Source: Streptomyces sp. NBC_01317
Lineage (GTDB): Bacteria > Actinomycetota > Actinomycetes > Streptomycetales > Streptomycetaceae
Direction: 5' to 3'
Length of the DNA: 64,000 nt
NCBI RefSeq assembly: GCF_035961655.1
Contig: NZ_CP108393.1
Coordinates: 4,137,501 to 4,201,500 of the forward strand
The position numbers and the translations under genes were made by a program. Numbering within the stretch: position 1 is the stretch's first letter; every line of letters starts with the position of its first letter. Under the pieces are notes generated by a model. The model searched no databases. It was not told the DNA's origin and saw only the letters and a program-made list of their open reading frames with translations. Below, piece after piece: positions 18,142 to 27,103 of the stretch.

Positions 18142-19740
18142 TCAGGGAGTTGTGGCGCCTTCCGTACCCGCCACGGCCCCGGCGTCCGCACCTGCGGCCA
18201 CACCACCGTCGGTGGCACCCGGGTCACCGGTCGTCGCCGGTTCCGAAGGCCCGCCCGACGGTTCGCCGTTGGTGCTGCCGCCGTCCGTGGTGCCCCCGTC
18301 CGTCGTACCGCCCTCGGTGCCTCCCGCGTCCGTGCCGGTGTCCGGCGAGGACGGTGTCTCCGACGGCTCGTCGGAGGGGGAGAACGACGGGGTCGGCTTG
18401 CGCGGAGGCGTGTAGTCCGGCTGCTGCTGGCCGCCTGACGACGTGTCGGGCTCGTCGGTCTCCTCCGTCTCCGACTCGCTCGGCGTGGGCTTGTCGCTGG
18501 GCGCCGACTCGCTCGGGCTGAGCGTGGGCTTCGGGTTCTTGTCGCTGTCGTCCTTCGCGCCCATGCCCTGCACCGCGAAGGCGACGCCCGCCACGATCGC
18601 GACCAGCGCCAGCGCGACGAAGAGCAGCATCTTGCCGCGCCCGCCACCGCCCTGGCCGCCGTGACTGTTCACGTACGCGCCGTCGTTCGGGTTCATCGGC
18701 GGCAGGATCGGGCGCTGCGAGGTCTCGCCGTGCGGCGGGTGCCCCATCGCGGTCGTCGCGGCCATGCCCATCGGCGGGGTGCCCCCGCCGTGCGCGTCGA
18801 CCGGGCCGGTGTTCCAGGTGTGGGTGTGGCTGCCCTGCTGCTGGAGCATCTGCATGCCGTACTGGATGAGCCCGCGCATCTCCTCGGCGCTCTGGAACCG
18901 GTCGTCCGGTTCTTTCGCGAGGGAGCGCATCACCATGCCGTCCAGCTCCGGCGGCGCCAGCGGGGAGACCTCGGAGGGCGGCACCGGGATGTCCTGCACA
19001 TGCTGGTAGACGACGGACAGCGGCGTCTCACCGGTGAACGGGGGCCGCTGCGCCAGCAGTTCGTACAGCAGGCAGCCCGTCGCGTACAGGTCGGACCGGT
19101 GGTCGACCGACTTGCCCAGCGCCTGCTCGGGGGAGAGGTACTGGGGCGTGCCCATGACCATGCCGGTCTGCGTCATGGTCGACTGCGCGCCGTGCAGGGC
19201 ACGCGCGATGCCGAAGTCCATGACCTTGACCGCGCCGCTGTGCGTGATGATCACGTTCGCGGGCTTGATGTCGCGGTGCACGATGCCGTGCTGGTGCGAG
19301 TAGGCCAGGGCCTCCAGCACCCCGGAGACGATGATCAGCGCCTGCTCGGGCGGCGGGGCCTCCGCCTCCATCAGCAGCTCGCGGATCGTGCGGCCCTCGA
19401 CCAGCTCCATCACGATGTACGGCACGACCTGGCCGTTGACGACGTCCTCGCCGGAGTCGTAGACCGCCACCACCGCGTGGTGGTTGAGCCCGGCGACCGA
19501 CTGCGCCTCACGGGTGAAGCGGGCCTTGGAGATGGGGTCCTCGGCCAGATCGGCCCGGAGCAGCTTCACCGCCACGGTGCGCCCGAGCCGTACGTCCTCG
19601 GCCGCGAACACCTCGGCCATACCGCCGCGGCCCAGGCGATGGGTCATCCGGTAGCGGCCGTCGCCGACCAGTCCGCCCTCGCCCCAGGAGTCCGCGGCAT
19701 CCGACACTCCGCCGCCGCTTGCTTCCGGTTCGGGTGCCAT
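18142..19740 (-). CDS. Membrane Ser/Thr protein kinase, Pro/Ser/Thr-rich exterior
   Basis: A 532-residue PknB-type kinase. Residues about 30-290 are the kinase domain: Gly loop LGRGGMAEVF, catalytic IVHRDIKPAN, metal-binding MDFG, and activation segment MTQTGMVMGTPQYLSPEQ with phosphorylatable Thr. A juxtamembrane Gly/Met-rich linker leads to one membrane helix at about 368-390. The extracellular tail is Ser/Pro/Thr/Gly-rich with repeated GGTTDGG units and has no PASTA domain, so it probably spans the wall rather than binds muropeptides. It is head-to-head with a second kinase at 20139. Confidence 0.93.
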   Translation of the reverse strand: MAPEPEASGGGVSDAADSWGEGGLVGDGRYRMTHRLGRGGMAEVFAAEDVRLGRTVAVKLLRADLAEDPISKARFTREAQSVAGLNHHAVVAVYDSGEDVVNGQVVPYIVMELVEGRTIRELLMEAEAPPPEQALIIVSGVLEALAYSHQHGIVHRDIKPANVIITHSGAVKVMDFGIARALHGAQSTMTQTGMVMGTPQYLSPEQALGKSVDHRSDLYATGCLLYELLAQRPPFTGETPLSVVYQHVQDIPVPPSEVSPLAPPELDGMVMRSLAKEPDDRFQSAEEMRGLIQYGMQMLQQQGSHTHTWNTGPVDAHGGGTPPMGMAATTAMGHPPHGETSQRPILPPMNPNDGAYVNSHGGQGGGGRGKMLLFVALALVAIVAGVAFAVQGMGAKDDSDKNPKPTLSPSESAPSDKPTPSESETEETDEPDTSSGGQQQPDYTPPRKPTPSFSPSDEPSETPSSPDTGTDAGGTEGGTTDGGTTDGGSTNGEPSGGPSEPATTGDPGATDGGVAAGADAGAVAGTEGATTP

Positions 19741-20138
19741 CAGTCCTCGCCGTCGTTTCTGTCCGCGTCAAGTCCGCCAGCGCGGCCCGCGGTGGTTCGG
19801 GGATTTTCAGGGGTACGGGAATTTTCGGGGGTACGGGGATTCTCAAGGGTCCTATGCCACGTCACGCTACAGCCTTCGTGTGACACGCCGGTTCAGGATG
19901 GACCGGTCATGAAACCCGTACGGACGGGGCCGCGCAAATTACAGGCGGTTCCTGTAACGCTTCCGAGACGCTCTGTCGTGCTTACGGTCACGGAACGGGC
20001 ACCCGGCTTGACGTGTCCGAGGCCTGGGGCAGACTTGGCGCGTCATCGCGCGACCGTCATCGCGCAACAACGGGAACATCGCGTCAGCGGCACGGCATTC
20101 AGCGTCCAACGCCGGCGCGCCGAGGGGGAAGCACAGTC
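19741..20138. promoter_or_regulatory. 398-bp divergent region between two kinase genes
   Basis: No gene. Three imperfect tandem copies of an 18-bp unit (GGGATTTTCAGGGGTACG type) lie at about 19800-19852, just upstream of the leftward kinase. A candidate rightward promoter is TTGACG at 20008-20013 with AGACTT 17 bp later. The repeat length is a multiple of 3, so a repetitive reading frame appears on the minus strand, but it is out of frame with the kinase. Confidence 0.55.
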
Positions 20139-21821
20139 ATGAGCCAGGACGGCGCACGGGGCCGCTATGCGGGCGGTTCGGTCGCGGGCGGCCGGTACCA
20201 GCTTCGCGACCTGCTCGGCGAGGGCGGCATGGCGTCCGTCTACCTCGCCTACGACTCGGCGCTCGACCGCCAGGTCGCCATCAAGACCCTCCATACGGAA
20301 CTGGCGCGCGAGCAGTCGTTCCGGGAGCGGTTCCGCCGCGAGGCGCAGGCGGTCGCCAAACTGTCGCACCCGAACATCGTCTCGGTCTTCGACACCGGCG
20401 AGGACACGCTCTTCGAGAACGGCGCCGCCGGGGGCACCGGCGCGATGATGCCGTACATCGTCATGGAGTACGTGGAGGGGCAGCCGCTCGGCTCCCTGCT
20501 CCAGGCGGACATCACGCGGCTCGGCGCGATGCCGGCGGACCGGGCGCTCGGCGTGACGGCGGACGTGCTGGCCGCGCTGGAGGCCAGCCACGAGATGGGG
20601 CTGGTCCACCGGGACATCAAGCCCGGCAACGTGATGATCAACCGGCGTGACGTGGTCAAGGTGATGGACTTCGGCATCGCGCGCGCCATGCAGTCGGGTG
20701 TCACGTCGATGACACAGACCGGCATGGTCGTCGGCACCCCCCAGTACCTCTCCCCCGAACAGGCGCTGGGGCGCGGCGTCGACGCCCGCTCCGACCTCTA
20801 CTCGGTCGGCGTCATGCTCTTCCAGTTGCTGACGGGCCGTCTGCCGTTCGACGCGGACTCGGCGCTGGCGATCGCGTACGCGCACGTGCAGGAGGAGGCC
20901 GTCGCGCCGTCCTCGATCAACCGGTCGCTGACACCCGCGATCGACGCGCTGGTCGCGCGGGCGCTCAAGAAGAACCCGAACGAGCGTTTCCCGAGCGCCG
21001 CCGCGATGAGCGCCGAGTGCCGGCGGGTGCTGCCGTCAGAGCCCGCGGGCGCGCCGGTGATCATCCAGGGCGCGGCGCCGAACAGCGGGGCGGGGGTCAG
21101 CTCGGCGGTCTTCCCCCCGGTCGACCAGTCCGCGCAGGCGCCGGGGCCGTACGGCGTGCAGACCCCGTACCAGCCGCCGGCGCCTCAGACACAGCCTCAG
21201 CAGCCCCAGCTCCCTCAGCACCCGGGCGCGTACGGGCCGCCGGCCCCGGCGCCTCAGGTGGCCGGCCCCGGCTACGGGTACCCGCAGGCCGCCGCGTACC
21301 AGAATCCGGCGCAGCACACCCCGCCGCCGTACGGGATCGCTCCGCAGCAGGCCGGGGGCGGCACCGGCGGCAGGAAGCGGAACGTACCGGTCATCGTGGG
21401 CGCGATCGTCGTCTCGCTGCTGGCGATCGGCGGGCTGGCCACGGCCATGTCGTGGGACAGCGACTACAAGGACAACGGCAACGGCGGCGAGGCGGGCCCG
21501 ACCTCCAGCGGCGGCCCTGCGGTGGACGGCTACCGGGCGCCGGACCGCAGCCGGACCATCGACGAGGACGCGTGCACGGATCCGCAGGAGGACCCGTCGG
21601 ACCCGGGCAAGATCTCCGTACCGGACTTCCGGTACAAGGACATCCTCTCCGTGAAGAAGTGCCTGAACGCGGCCCACTGGACGTACGAACCGCCGACGAC
21701 GGTCCAGAACGGGCAGTACGCCAAGGAGACGGTGATCGAGCAGTACCCGACGCAGGGCACCGGCGTCGATCCCAAGACGGTGACCTTCACGCTGCGGCTC
21801 GCTTCGGGGTCGGCGCAGTAG
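20139..21821 (+). CDS. Membrane Ser/Thr protein kinase with single PASTA-like domain
   Basis: A 560-residue kinase. Kinase domain about 20-280 with Gly loop LLGEGGMASVY, catalytic LVHRDIKPGN, MDFGIAR and activation segment MTQTGMVVGTPQYLSPEQ. A Pro/Gln-rich linker (repeated QP and PPA) occupies 310-410; one transmembrane helix lies at about 415-438; a single C-terminal PASTA-like domain begins near 492 (VPDFRYKDILSVKKCLNAA). Extracellular Cys in EDACTD and KKCLN could form a disulfide. ATG at 20139 has GAGGGGGA 9 nt upstream. It is closely related in sequence to the divergent kinase. Confidence 0.93.
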   Translation: MSQDGARGRYAGGSVAGGRYQLRDLLGEGGMASVYLAYDSALDRQVAIKTLHTELAREQSFRERFRREAQAVAKLSHPNIVSVFDTGEDTLFENGAAGGTGAMMPYIVMEYVEGQPLGSLLQADITRLGAMPADRALGVTADVLAALEASHEMGLVHRDIKPGNVMINRRDVVKVMDFGIARAMQSGVTSMTQTGMVVGTPQYLSPEQALGRGVDARSDLYSVGVMLFQLLTGRLPFDADSALAIAYAHVQEEAVAPSSINRSLTPAIDALVARALKKNPNERFPSAAAMSAECRRVLPSEPAGAPVIIQGAAPNSGAGVSSAVFPPVDQSAQAPGPYGVQTPYQPPAPQTQPQQPQLPQHPGAYGPPAPAPQVAGPGYGYPQAAAYQNPAQHTPPPYGIAPQQAGGGTGGRKRNVPVIVGAIVVSLLAIGGLATAMSWDSDYKDNGNGGEAGPTSSGGPAVDGYRAPDRSRTIDEDACTDPQEDPSDPGKISVPDFRYKDILSVKKCLNAAHWTYEPPTTVQNGQYAKETVIEQYPTQGTGVDPKTVTFTLRLASGSAQ

Positions 21822-21916
21822 CGCGGTCCTGCGCCTGGTCCTTCGCGTAGTCCTTACGGGGGAGGCCGGTCGCCCGGGATGCCGGAGTTGTCACTCCATG
21901 TGACGCTGGGTCCGTG

Positions 21917-22561
21917 ATGCCCAGGCTCCGCACCCACTGCGCTCTCGCGGTCGCGTCCTTGCTGCTGGCCGCGCCGCTCGCGCGGGCCGAGGAATCCGCC
22001 TCCCCGTCCGCCGGCCCCTCGGTCTCCCCCGACCCGACGACGTCCCTGGCGGGGCGGGAGGCCGGGGAGGGGCATTCCCGGCCCGGCAGGCCGACGGGGC
22101 CCGAGGTCTCACGGCCGGGGGACACGCCGGAGGAGCTGCCGGAAGACCTGCCGGAGGACAGCGCGGACCCGGAATCCACCGCACCGCCGGACAGCCCGGC
22201 CCCCGCGTCCCCCTCCCTCACCCCGTCCCCCTCGCCCGCCGGGCCTTCCCGAACGTCCCGCCCCCGGCCCTCCGCGACAACCCCGCCGCCGACCTCCGGG
22301 CGCCCGCGCGGGAAGGCGTCCCCGGTCCCGTCGGAGCCCCGGCGGACGCGCGGCTCCGACGACCCGGCCGAGCGGCCACGGGACTCGGCGCCCCCCTCCC
22401 GTGGAACGACCTCCCCGCCGCCCGCCGCTGCCCGCGAACCGGGCGCGAGCGCGTTCCCGGAGCCCGTCGCCGAGCCGGTGGCGATCCTGACCCTGGGGAC
22501 CGGCATCACGCTGATCGGCCTCGGTCTCGGCTTCCTCGGCCTGCGGCTCCGCCGCCGCTGA
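21917..22561 (+). CDS. Secreted Pro/Ser/Thr-rich wall-spanning protein
   Basis: About 214 residues. An N-terminal signal peptide (LAVASLLLAAPLARAEE) is followed by about 150 low-complexity Pro/Ser/Thr/Arg/Glu-rich residues and a C-terminal membrane helix (AILTLGTGITLIGLGLGFLGLRL) with a basic stop-transfer tail RRR. No LPxTG or LAxTG sorting signal is seen, so it is membrane-anchored rather than sortase-linked. ATG at 21917 chosen over the overlapping GTG at 21914. Sequence does not identify a family; it is probably lineage-specific. Confidence 0.7.
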   Translation: MPRLRTHCALAVASLLLAAPLARAEESASPSAGPSVSPDPTTSLAGREAGEGHSRPGRPTGPEVSRPGDTPEELPEDLPEDSADPESTAPPDSPAPASPSLTPSPSPAGPSRTSRPRPSATTPPPTSGRPRGKASPVPSEPRRTRGSDDPAERPRDSAPPSRGTTSPPPAAAREPGASAFPEPVAEPVAILTLGTGITLIGLGLGFLGLRLRRR

Positions 22562-22655
22562 CACGGTTCCCGCGACTCCGTCCCAGGTCTGTCGCGGCGC
22601 TGTCACCGGGCTGCATCCCTCTCACGACTGACGCGTGAGGTCCCTCTCAGGTCGC

Positions 22656-22683
22656 TTGCGGCCGACGACCTACCGGGTATACA
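22656..22683 (+). promoter_or_regulatory. padR promoter (candidate, leaderless)
   Basis: TTGCGG (22656-22661) and TATACA (22678-22683) are separated by 16 bp, a good match to the vegetative actinobacterial promoter. Transcription would begin at about 22690, essentially at the padR ATG (22692). No Shine-Dalgarno site precedes that ATG, so the mRNA is probably leaderless. Confidence 0.6.
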
Positions 22684-22695
22684 TACTGAGTATGT
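22681..22695. promoter_or_regulatory. PadR operator candidate overlapping start codon
   Basis: The perfect palindrome ACATAC-TGA-GTATGT covers the promoter's -10 end, the presumed start point and the padR ATG. ACAT/ATGT half-sites are characteristic of PadR operators, so autorepression is likely. Confidence 0.62.
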
Positions 22696-23387
22696 CGATT
22701 CGCCACGGGCTTCTCGCCCTCCTGGAACGTGGCCCGCGCTACGGCTCCCAGCTCCGTACGGAGTTCGAATCCCGTACGGGAGCCACCTGGCCGCTCAACG
22801 TGGGCCAGGTCTACACGACCCTGAACCGTCTGGAGCGGGACGGCATGGTCACGCAGGACGGCGAGGACGAGGCGGGCCACGCCCTCTACGTGATCACGGA
22901 ACCGGGCCGGAGCGAGCTGCGGTCGTGGTTCCGCAGGCCCGTCGACCGCACCAGCCCGCCCCGGGACGAGCTGGCCATCAAGCTCGCCATGGCGGTGGGC
23001 GCCCCGGGCATCGACATCCGGGAGGTCATCCAGTCCCAGCGCCACCACACGATCCAGGCGATGCAGGACTACACCCGCCTCAAGGCCCAGACCCTGGACA
23101 GCACGCCGGCCGACCGGGACGAGGTCGCGTGGCTGCTCGTGCTGGACCAGCTCATCTTCCAGACCGAGGCCGAGGCCCGGTGGCTCGACCACTGCGAGGT
23201 ACGGCTGATCCGCCTCGCGAGGCGTCAGGAGACGGCGGCGGGCAGGACGGCGGGCGGGACGGCGGGCGACACGGCCCCTACGACGCCCGCCGGTGCTGCG
23301 GAGGTCCCCGCCGCCCCGGCGCCCCCCGCGCCGACACCCCCGGAGCCGACCGCGTCCGCCCCCACCAGCCGGGGCCGCCGCCGCTGA
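22692..23387 (+). CDS. PadR-family transcriptional regulator
   Basis: A 231-residue PadR protein: winged HTH at 1-85 (HGLLALLERGPRYGSQLRTEF; VGQVYTTLNRLERDGMV) and a helical C-terminal dimerisation domain to about 180, then an Ala/Pro/Thr-rich tail. It precedes an ABC ATPase and an FtsX-type permease on the same strand, the standard PadR-controlled exporter arrangement, and presumably senses a compound the transporter handles. The ATG sits inside a palindrome and lacks a ribosome site. Confidence 0.93.
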   Translation: MSIRHGLLALLERGPRYGSQLRTEFESRTGATWPLNVGQVYTTLNRLERDGMVTQDGEDEAGHALYVITEPGRSELRSWFRRPVDRTSPPRDELAIKLAMAVGAPGIDIREVIQSQRHHTIQAMQDYTRLKAQTLDSTPADRDEVAWLLVLDQLIFQTEAEARWLDHCEVRLIRLARRQETAAGRTAGGTAGDTAPTTPAGAAEVPAAPAPPAPTPPEPTASAPTSRGRRR

Positions 23388-23499
23388 CCGGACCTCGCCC
23401 CACCTGTCCCGGGCGGACGCCTTCCGCCCGCCCCCTCGTCTTCAGCTCACCCTCCGTACGCGCGCACACGACCGCGTACGCACAGATTGGGACCCACCC

Positions 23500-24249
23500 A
23501 TGCCCAAAACAGCCCACACACCGCAGCAGCCGGTGCTGCGGCTCCAGGAACTGACCCGCGTCCACGGCAGCGGAGCCACCGAGGTGCACGCCCTGCGGGG
23601 CATCAACCTCGACGTGTTCCCCGGCGAACTCGTCGCCGTCATGGGCCCGTCGGGCTCCGGGAAGTCCACGCTGCTCACCATCGCGGGCGGCCTCGACCAC
23701 CCCACCTCGGGGCGCGTGATCGTCGAGGGGACGGACATCACCACCGTCGACCGCAGGCGGCTCGCGGCCCTGCGCCGCCGCAGCATCGGCTACGTCTTCC
23801 AGGACTACAACCTGATCCCCGCCCTCACGGCGGCGGAGAACATCGCGCTCCCCCGCGAGCTGGACGGCACCTCGGCCCGCAAGGCCCGCGTCGAAGCGCT
23901 CGCCGCGCTCGACGAGATGGGCCTCGGCCAGCTCGCCGACCGCTTCCCCGACGAGATGTCCGGCGGGCAGCAGCAGCGGGTGGCCATAGCCCGCGCCCTC
24001 GTCGGCGACCGCAGGCTGGTGCTCGCCGACGAGCCCACCGGCGCCCTGGACTCCGAGACCGGGGAATCCGTCCTCGCCCTGCTGCGCAGCCGCTGCGACG
24101 CGGGAGCCGCCGGCGTCCTGGTCACCCACGAGCCGCGCTTCGCGGCCTGGGCGGACCGGGTCGTCTTCCTGCGGGACGGCTCCGTCGTCGACCAGACCAT
24201 CCGCAGCGAGGCGGACTCACTGCTCACCGGTCAGGCGGCGGACCTGTGA
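23500..24249 (+). CDS. ABC transporter ATP-binding protein (LolD/MacB type)
   Basis: A 249-residue ATPase. Walker A GPSGSGKST (near 50), Q-loop YVFQDYNL, signature MSGGQQQRVAIARAL, Walker B RLVLADEPTGALD and H-loop VTHEP are all intact. The start ATG at 23500 gives the usual short N-terminus. It overlaps the permease by 4 bp (GTGA), so the two are translated together and assemble as one mechanotransmission-type exporter. Confidence 0.95.
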   Translation: MPKTAHTPQQPVLRLQELTRVHGSGATEVHALRGINLDVFPGELVAVMGPSGSGKSTLLTIAGGLDHPTSGRVIVEGTDITTVDRRRLAALRRRSIGYVFQDYNLIPALTAAENIALPRELDGTSARKARVEALAALDEMGLGQLADRFPDEMSGGQQQRVAIARALVGDRRLVLADEPTGALDSETGESVLALLRSRCDAGAAGVLVTHEPRFAAWADRVVFLRDGSVVDQTIRSEADSLLTGQAADL

Positions 24250-27080
24250 TCACCTGGTTCCACTCCTGGCGGGCCGCCCTGCGCATCGCCCGCCGCGACG
24301 CCTGGCGCTTCAAGGGCCGCAGCTTCCTCGTTCTCGCGATGATCGCCCTGCCCATCCTCGGGGTCAGCGCCGTGGATCTGACCGTACGGAGCGCGGACCT
24401 CTCCCCGCAGGAGACCCTGACGCGCGACCTCGGTCGCGCCGACGCCCGGCTCACCGATCCGGGGCTCGGCGGGGCACCCCTCCTCCAGGGGCCCCAGGGG
24501 AACGACTACGCCCCCGCGAAGGACTACGGCGACCAGGCGTGGCCGGACGGGGCGACCGACCTCAGGAAGGCGCTTCCCGCCGGTGCCACCACGCTGACGG
24601 ATTCGAGCGGCAGCGCGAAGCTCCGTACGACCCATGGGCTGCTCCAGGCCCAGGTCCGTGAGCTGAAGGCCACCGACCCGGCGGCCGAGGGGATCCTGCA
24701 CCTGGACCACGGCCGCTTCCCGGCCCGCGCCGACGAGGTCGCCGCGACCACCCAGTTCCTGGAGACCAGCGGACTGCGCGTCGGCTCGAAGCTCACCGCA
24801 CGCGGACTCGACACTCCCTACCGGATCGTCGGCGCCTACGAACTGCCCGACGAACTGAACACCGCGCAGATCAACGCCCTCCCCGGCGCGCTGCTCGCAC
24901 CGCTGGACCAGGCGCTCCAGGCCCAGGGGCTGGACAGTTCGCCCCCGGACACCACCCAGCTGGTCTCCGTTCCCGGTGGTTTCACGTGGAACATGGTCCA
25001 GCAGGCCAACACCAAGGGCGTGGCGGTCGTCTCGCGCGCCGTGATCCTCTCGCCGCCCGCCGACGCCGACGTGCCGCTCTACCAGAAGTCCGACTGGACC
25101 AGCTACCGGGACACGGCGACCGATCCGGCCGCGCTCGCCGCGGCGGGCACGGTGGTCGGCCTCGCCATGCTGGAGATCTGCCTGCTGGCCGGCCCCGCCT
25201 TCGCCGTCGGCGCCCGCCGCTCGCGCCGCCAGCTGGGCCTGGTCGGGGCCAACGGCGGCGACCGGCGCCACATCCGGGCCATCGTCCTCGGCGGCGGTCT
25301 GGTCATCGGGGTGGTCGCGGCGGTGGTCGGCACCGTCCTCGGCGTCGCCCTCACCTTCGCCCTGCGACCGGTCCTGGAGAGCTATCTGGGCAAGCGCTTC
25401 GGCAGCTTCGACGTACGACCGCTCGAACTGCTCGGGATCGCGGCGCTCGCCGTGCTCACCGGCCTGCTCGCCGCGATCGTCCCGGCGGTCACCGCGTCCC
25501 GCCAGACCGTCCTGGCGTCCCTCACCGGCCGGCGCGGCATCCGCCGGAGCAACCGGGTGCTGCCGGCCGTGGGCCTGGTCGCGATCCTGATCGGTGCGGC
25601 GATCGCGCTGTACGGATCGACCGTGTCGGACAGCTATGTGATCGTCGCGGGCGGCAGCGCCGTCGCCGAGCTGGGGGTGGTCGCGATGACCCCCGCCCTG
25701 GTGGGACTGTTCGGCAGGATGGGCCGCTGGCTGCCGCTCTCGCCCCGGCTGGCCCTGCGGGACGCCGTACGCAACCGGGGCCGTACGGCTCCGGCCGTCG
25801 CCGCCGTCCTGGCTGCGGTCGCGGGGACCGTGGCGGTGGCCACGTACACCGCGAGCAGCGACGCCCAGAACCGGGCCGCGTACGTCCCCGACCTGCCGAG
25901 CGGCGTGATATCGCTCGTCATCACCGACGACGGCGGCCGGGACGTGCCGGCCGCCCGCGCCGCCGTACAGCGGGAGCTGCCCGTCGCCGTGTCCGCGAAG
26001 GTCGACCGTCTTGTCGTCGGTCCGCCGCGCTGCTCGTCCGACAGCTCGGGCAAGGGCTGCGGGGCCGCCGAGGTGGTCGTACCGGACGCGAACCAGTGCC
26101 CGCTGTGGAAGGAGGAGAACGCCGACAAGGAGTTCACCTCCGCCGAACGCCTGAAATTGCGTGCCGATGCCCGCTGCCAGGACGTGGCCGTCTACCCCTC
26201 GGCGGGCGATGTGGTAGTCGGTGACAGCGCGCTCCTCCAGGTGCTCGGGATCAAGGACCCCGGCGCGAAGAAGGCACTGGCGGCGGGCGAGATCATCTCG
26301 TTCGACCCGCGCAACGTCGACACACGGGGACAGATCGGCATCCAGCTGATCCCCGACATCCGCGCGGCCGACAAGGCCAGGGGGCAGGGCACGAAGCCGC
26401 CGGGTGACATCAAGAAGTTCACCGCGCACAAGGTCCCCGGCAAGCAGAACGCGTACGGGTTCAAGATGATCGTCCCGGCCGCGGCGGCCAAGGCGGCGGG
26501 CTTCGGCGTCGTCCCGATCGGCGGCTACTGGTCGACCACCGAGATGCCCGGCGGAGCGCAGGAGCAGCGGCTCACCTCCGATCTCGACGCGTTCGGCGCC
26601 AACGCCTCCCTCGACATCGAGAAGGGGTACGTCGGCGAGAACAACATCGTGCTCCTCGCCCTGGGCGTCTTCGCCGGGCTGGTGACCATCGGCGCCGCCG
26701 GGATCGCCACCGGTCTCGCGCAGGCCGACGCCGAAGCCGACCTCAAGACGCTCGCCGCGGTCGGCGCGCCGTCCCGGGTCCGCAGGACCCTCAGCGGATT
26801 CCAGTGCGGGCTGGTGGCGGGGATGGGCGTCCTGCTCGGCACCGCCGCGGGGCTGCTCCCCGCCGTCGCCCTCCGGCTGACCGAGCGGCGGGAGGGGGAG
26901 AGCCGCTACCGGCAGGCGCTCACCGACGGCCTGAGCGACGCCGTCGCGCCGCACGTCCCGATCATCGTCCCGTGGGGGACGCTGGCCGCCCTGCTGATCG
27001 CGGTCCCGGTGGGCGCGGCCCTGCTGGCCGCCGTGGTCACCCGGTCGCACGGAACACTGGGCCGCCGCGCGGCCACGTAG
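24246..27080 (+). CDS. ABC transporter permease, FtsX-like, large
   Basis: A 944-residue membrane protein with two FtsX domains: an N-terminal membrane helix (SFLVLAMIALPILGVSAVDL), a large extracellular region, a block of helices near 300-430, a second exterior domain rich in Cys/Lys/Asp (near 590-790), and C-terminal helices. Four Cys in the second exterior segment (PRCSS, KGCGA, NQCPL, ARCQD) suggest disulfides. Such proteins usually act on peptides, antibiotics or lipids without transmembrane transport in the classical sense. GTG at 24246 overlaps the ATPase stop. Substrate unknown. Confidence 0.93.
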   Translation: MITWFHSWRAALRIARRDAWRFKGRSFLVLAMIALPILGVSAVDLTVRSADLSPQETLTRDLGRADARLTDPGLGGAPLLQGPQGNDYAPAKDYGDQAWPDGATDLRKALPAGATTLTDSSGSAKLRTTHGLLQAQVRELKATDPAAEGILHLDHGRFPARADEVAATTQFLETSGLRVGSKLTARGLDTPYRIVGAYELPDELNTAQINALPGALLAPLDQALQAQGLDSSPPDTTQLVSVPGGFTWNMVQQANTKGVAVVSRAVILSPPADADVPLYQKSDWTSYRDTATDPAALAAAGTVVGLAMLEICLLAGPAFAVGARRSRRQLGLVGANGGDRRHIRAIVLGGGLVIGVVAAVVGTVLGVALTFALRPVLESYLGKRFGSFDVRPLELLGIAALAVLTGLLAAIVPAVTASRQTVLASLTGRRGIRRSNRVLPAVGLVAILIGAAIALYGSTVSDSYVIVAGGSAVAELGVVAMTPALVGLFGRMGRWLPLSPRLALRDAVRNRGRTAPAVAAVLAAVAGTVAVATYTASSDAQNRAAYVPDLPSGVISLVITDDGGRDVPAARAAVQRELPVAVSAKVDRLVVGPPRCSSDSSGKGCGAAEVVVPDANQCPLWKEENADKEFTSAERLKLRADARCQDVAVYPSAGDVVVGDSALLQVLGIKDPGAKKALAAGEIISFDPRNVDTRGQIGIQLIPDIRAADKARGQGTKPPGDIKKFTAHKVPGKQNAYGFKMIVPAAAAKAAGFGVVPIGGYWSTTEMPGGAQEQRLTSDLDAFGANASLDIEKGYVGENNIVLLALGVFAGLVTIGAAGIATGLAQADAEADLKTLAAVGAPSRVRRTLSGFQCGLVAGMGVLLGTAAGLLPAVALRLTERREGESRYRQALTDGLSDAVAPHVPIIVPWGTLAALLIAVPVGAALLAAVVTRSHGTLGRRAAT
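24979..24992. promoter_or_regulatory. parS-like site with one mismatch
   Basis: GTTTCACGTGGAAC matches the Streptomyces parS palindrome GTTTCACGTGAAAC at 13 of 14 positions. It is inside the permease gene. Only a weak candidate beside the perfect site 5 kb away. Confidence 0.35.
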
Positions 27081-27103
27081 GCAGGGTGCGAGACAATGAA
27101 TAC

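Noticed and set aside
23487..24245. An N-terminal extension of the permease across the ATPase gene
   Set aside because: Arg/Pro-rich off-frame translation of the ATPase; the real permease starts at the overlapping GTG 24246.
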